From positions 1 to 30,003 of the forward strand of contig JBBQDK010000014.1 of the NCBI GenBank assembly GCA_038319625.1: a stretch of 30,003 nucleotides of DNA. The letters run 5' to 3'. The stretch comes from JBBQDK01 sp038319625. Lineage in GTDB: Bacteria > Pseudomonadota > Gammaproteobacteria > JBBQDK01. The translations under genes and the position numbers were made by a program. Of this stretch, positions 29,325 through 30,003 are shown piece after piece (the first letter of the stretch is position 1; every line of letters starts with the position of its first letter). The notes below the pieces were generated by a model, which was not told where the DNA came from, ran no database searches, and saw nothing but the letters and a program-made list of their open reading frames with translations.

Positions 29325-30003
29325 ATGGGCGGGCGAGTGGTAGAAGCTGAGCAAGTTTGCCAAGAAGGTAATGCGCTGGCGATGCGTGGCCAGATGAACC
29401 AGGCAATATCGCACTACGAACGCGCGCTAGCGCTTAAGCCGGATCATGCCGAAGCCCATAACGGACTGGGATTGATGCTTGCGATGCAGTCCCGGCTTGA
29501 CCAAGCTATTGCTCATTTCCTTCAGGCGGTGAAGTTGCAACCCAATTTTGTTGCGGCCCATAACAATCTTGGCAATGCCCTATCGATGCAAGGCAAGATG
29601 GACCAAGCTGTTTTGCACTACGAGCGCGCGCTGTCCCTCCAACCAGTGGCAGCGGCCCATAACAATCTGGGTCTTTTACTAGCGGCATCTGGCAAGCTTG
29701 ACCAGGCGATATTACACTACGAACGCGCGCTGCTGCTCAAGCCGGGTCATGCCGATACCCACATCAATCTAGGCAATACGCTCAGGGCACAACACAAGCT
29801 GGACCAGGCGATATTGCACTACGAAAACGCGTTGGCGCTCAAGCCAGATCATGCCTTGGCCCATCACTATCTCGGCGGTGTACTGGCGCTACAAGGCAGG
29901 CAGGAACTGGCGCTTACCCATCACGAACAGGCGTTGTTGCTTAAACCTCATGATACCGGTGGACATGACGGTTATTTGTTGACACTCAACTACCTCTCCA
30001 ACA
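29325..30003 (+). CDS. TPR protein, partial (probable second TPR-glycosyltransferase)
   Basis: The frame is open to the window end (226 codons, no stop). ATG 29325 follows an in-frame TGA at 29313. It consists of at least six tetratricopeptide repeats of about 34 residues, strongly alike at protein and DNA level: LDQAILHYERALLLKPGHAD, LDQAILHYENALALKPDHAL, MDQAVLHYERALSLQPVAAA. One unit is one residue short. The last visible residues, GYLLTLNYLSN, resemble the linker between TPRs and the GT41 domain in SPINDLY-type proteins, so a catalytic part probably follows outside the window. No strong ribosome-binding site is seen. The near-identical TPR units suggest recent repeat expansion. Confidence 0.8.
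   Translation, partial: MGGRVVEAEQVCQEGNALAMRGQMNQAISHYERALALKPDHAEAHNGLGLMLAMQSRLDQAIAHFLQAVKLQPNFVAAHNNLGNALSMQGKMDQAVLHYERALSLQPVAAAHNNLGLLLAASGKLDQAILHYERALLLKPGHADTHINLGNTLRAQHKLDQAILHYENALALKPDHALAHHYLGGVLALQGRQELALTHHEQALLLKPHDTGGHDGYLLTLNYLSN

Overview
The window looks like a chromosomal segment of a GC-rich, probably autotrophic gammaproteobacterium. The support is a proteobacterial class I phosphoribulokinase (Calvin cycle), the thiG-trmB neighbourhood common in beta- and gammaproteobacteria, an ExeA/GspB pair of the type II secretion family, RlmJ, and a small acidic protein resembling the gammaproteobacterial DUF6763 family. The species cannot be fixed from the sequence; a sulfur-oxidising lineage is a guess.

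Left part (1-10.3 kb), housekeeping and sensory genes: thiG and trmB on the plus strand face a SlyD-type FKBP isomerase. Then come a solitary prk with a structured leader, a FIST-domain sensor protein, the DUF6763-like protein, a YbaK-like/HDOD fusion and a small glycine-rich membrane protein behind a promoter with an RpoS-like -10 element. Two copies of a 305-306 bp non-coding element with about 31-bp terminal inverted repeats (a MITE-like element) bracket the FIST-to-membrane-protein block in direct orientation. A minus-strand pair follows (rlmJ, then an HExxH protein overlapping it by four bases), and then a small unknown gene.

Middle part (10.5-19.5 kb): the most striking gene is a 1741-residue minus-strand protein. 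It carries two cyclic-nucleotide-binding-like domains, a rhodanese domain with its active cysteine, about 1000 residues of coiled coil (with a recent-looking three-copy internal repeat), one membrane span and a C-terminal SUMF1/FGE-like domain that lacks the FGE catalytic cysteine pair. Its stop codon overlaps the start of a Rieske [2Fe-2S] protein, so the two are probably co-translated. A lysine-rich HU-like protein and the exeA-gspB pair follow.

Right part (19.5-30 kb), a degraded and acquired zone: the remains of a rhomboid protease (catalytic Ser to Arg, middle deleted) abut the tail of a membrane-fusion protein of an efflux system. Beyond lies a visibly more AT-rich glycosylation-like island: a TPR/O-GlcNAc-transferase-like (SPINDLY, GT41-type) protein, a TPR/GT9-like protein, an orphan lipoprotein, an FkbM methyltransferase set between two IS3-family remnants, a SEC-C/FkbM fusion, and a second TPR protein running off the window. 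A 33-bp imperfect direct repeat derived from the membrane-fusion-protein tail occurs at both edges of the 20.5-25.8 kb block, which suggests the block was inserted there or arose by duplication.

All assignments come from reading motifs by eye. No database search or structure prediction was run.
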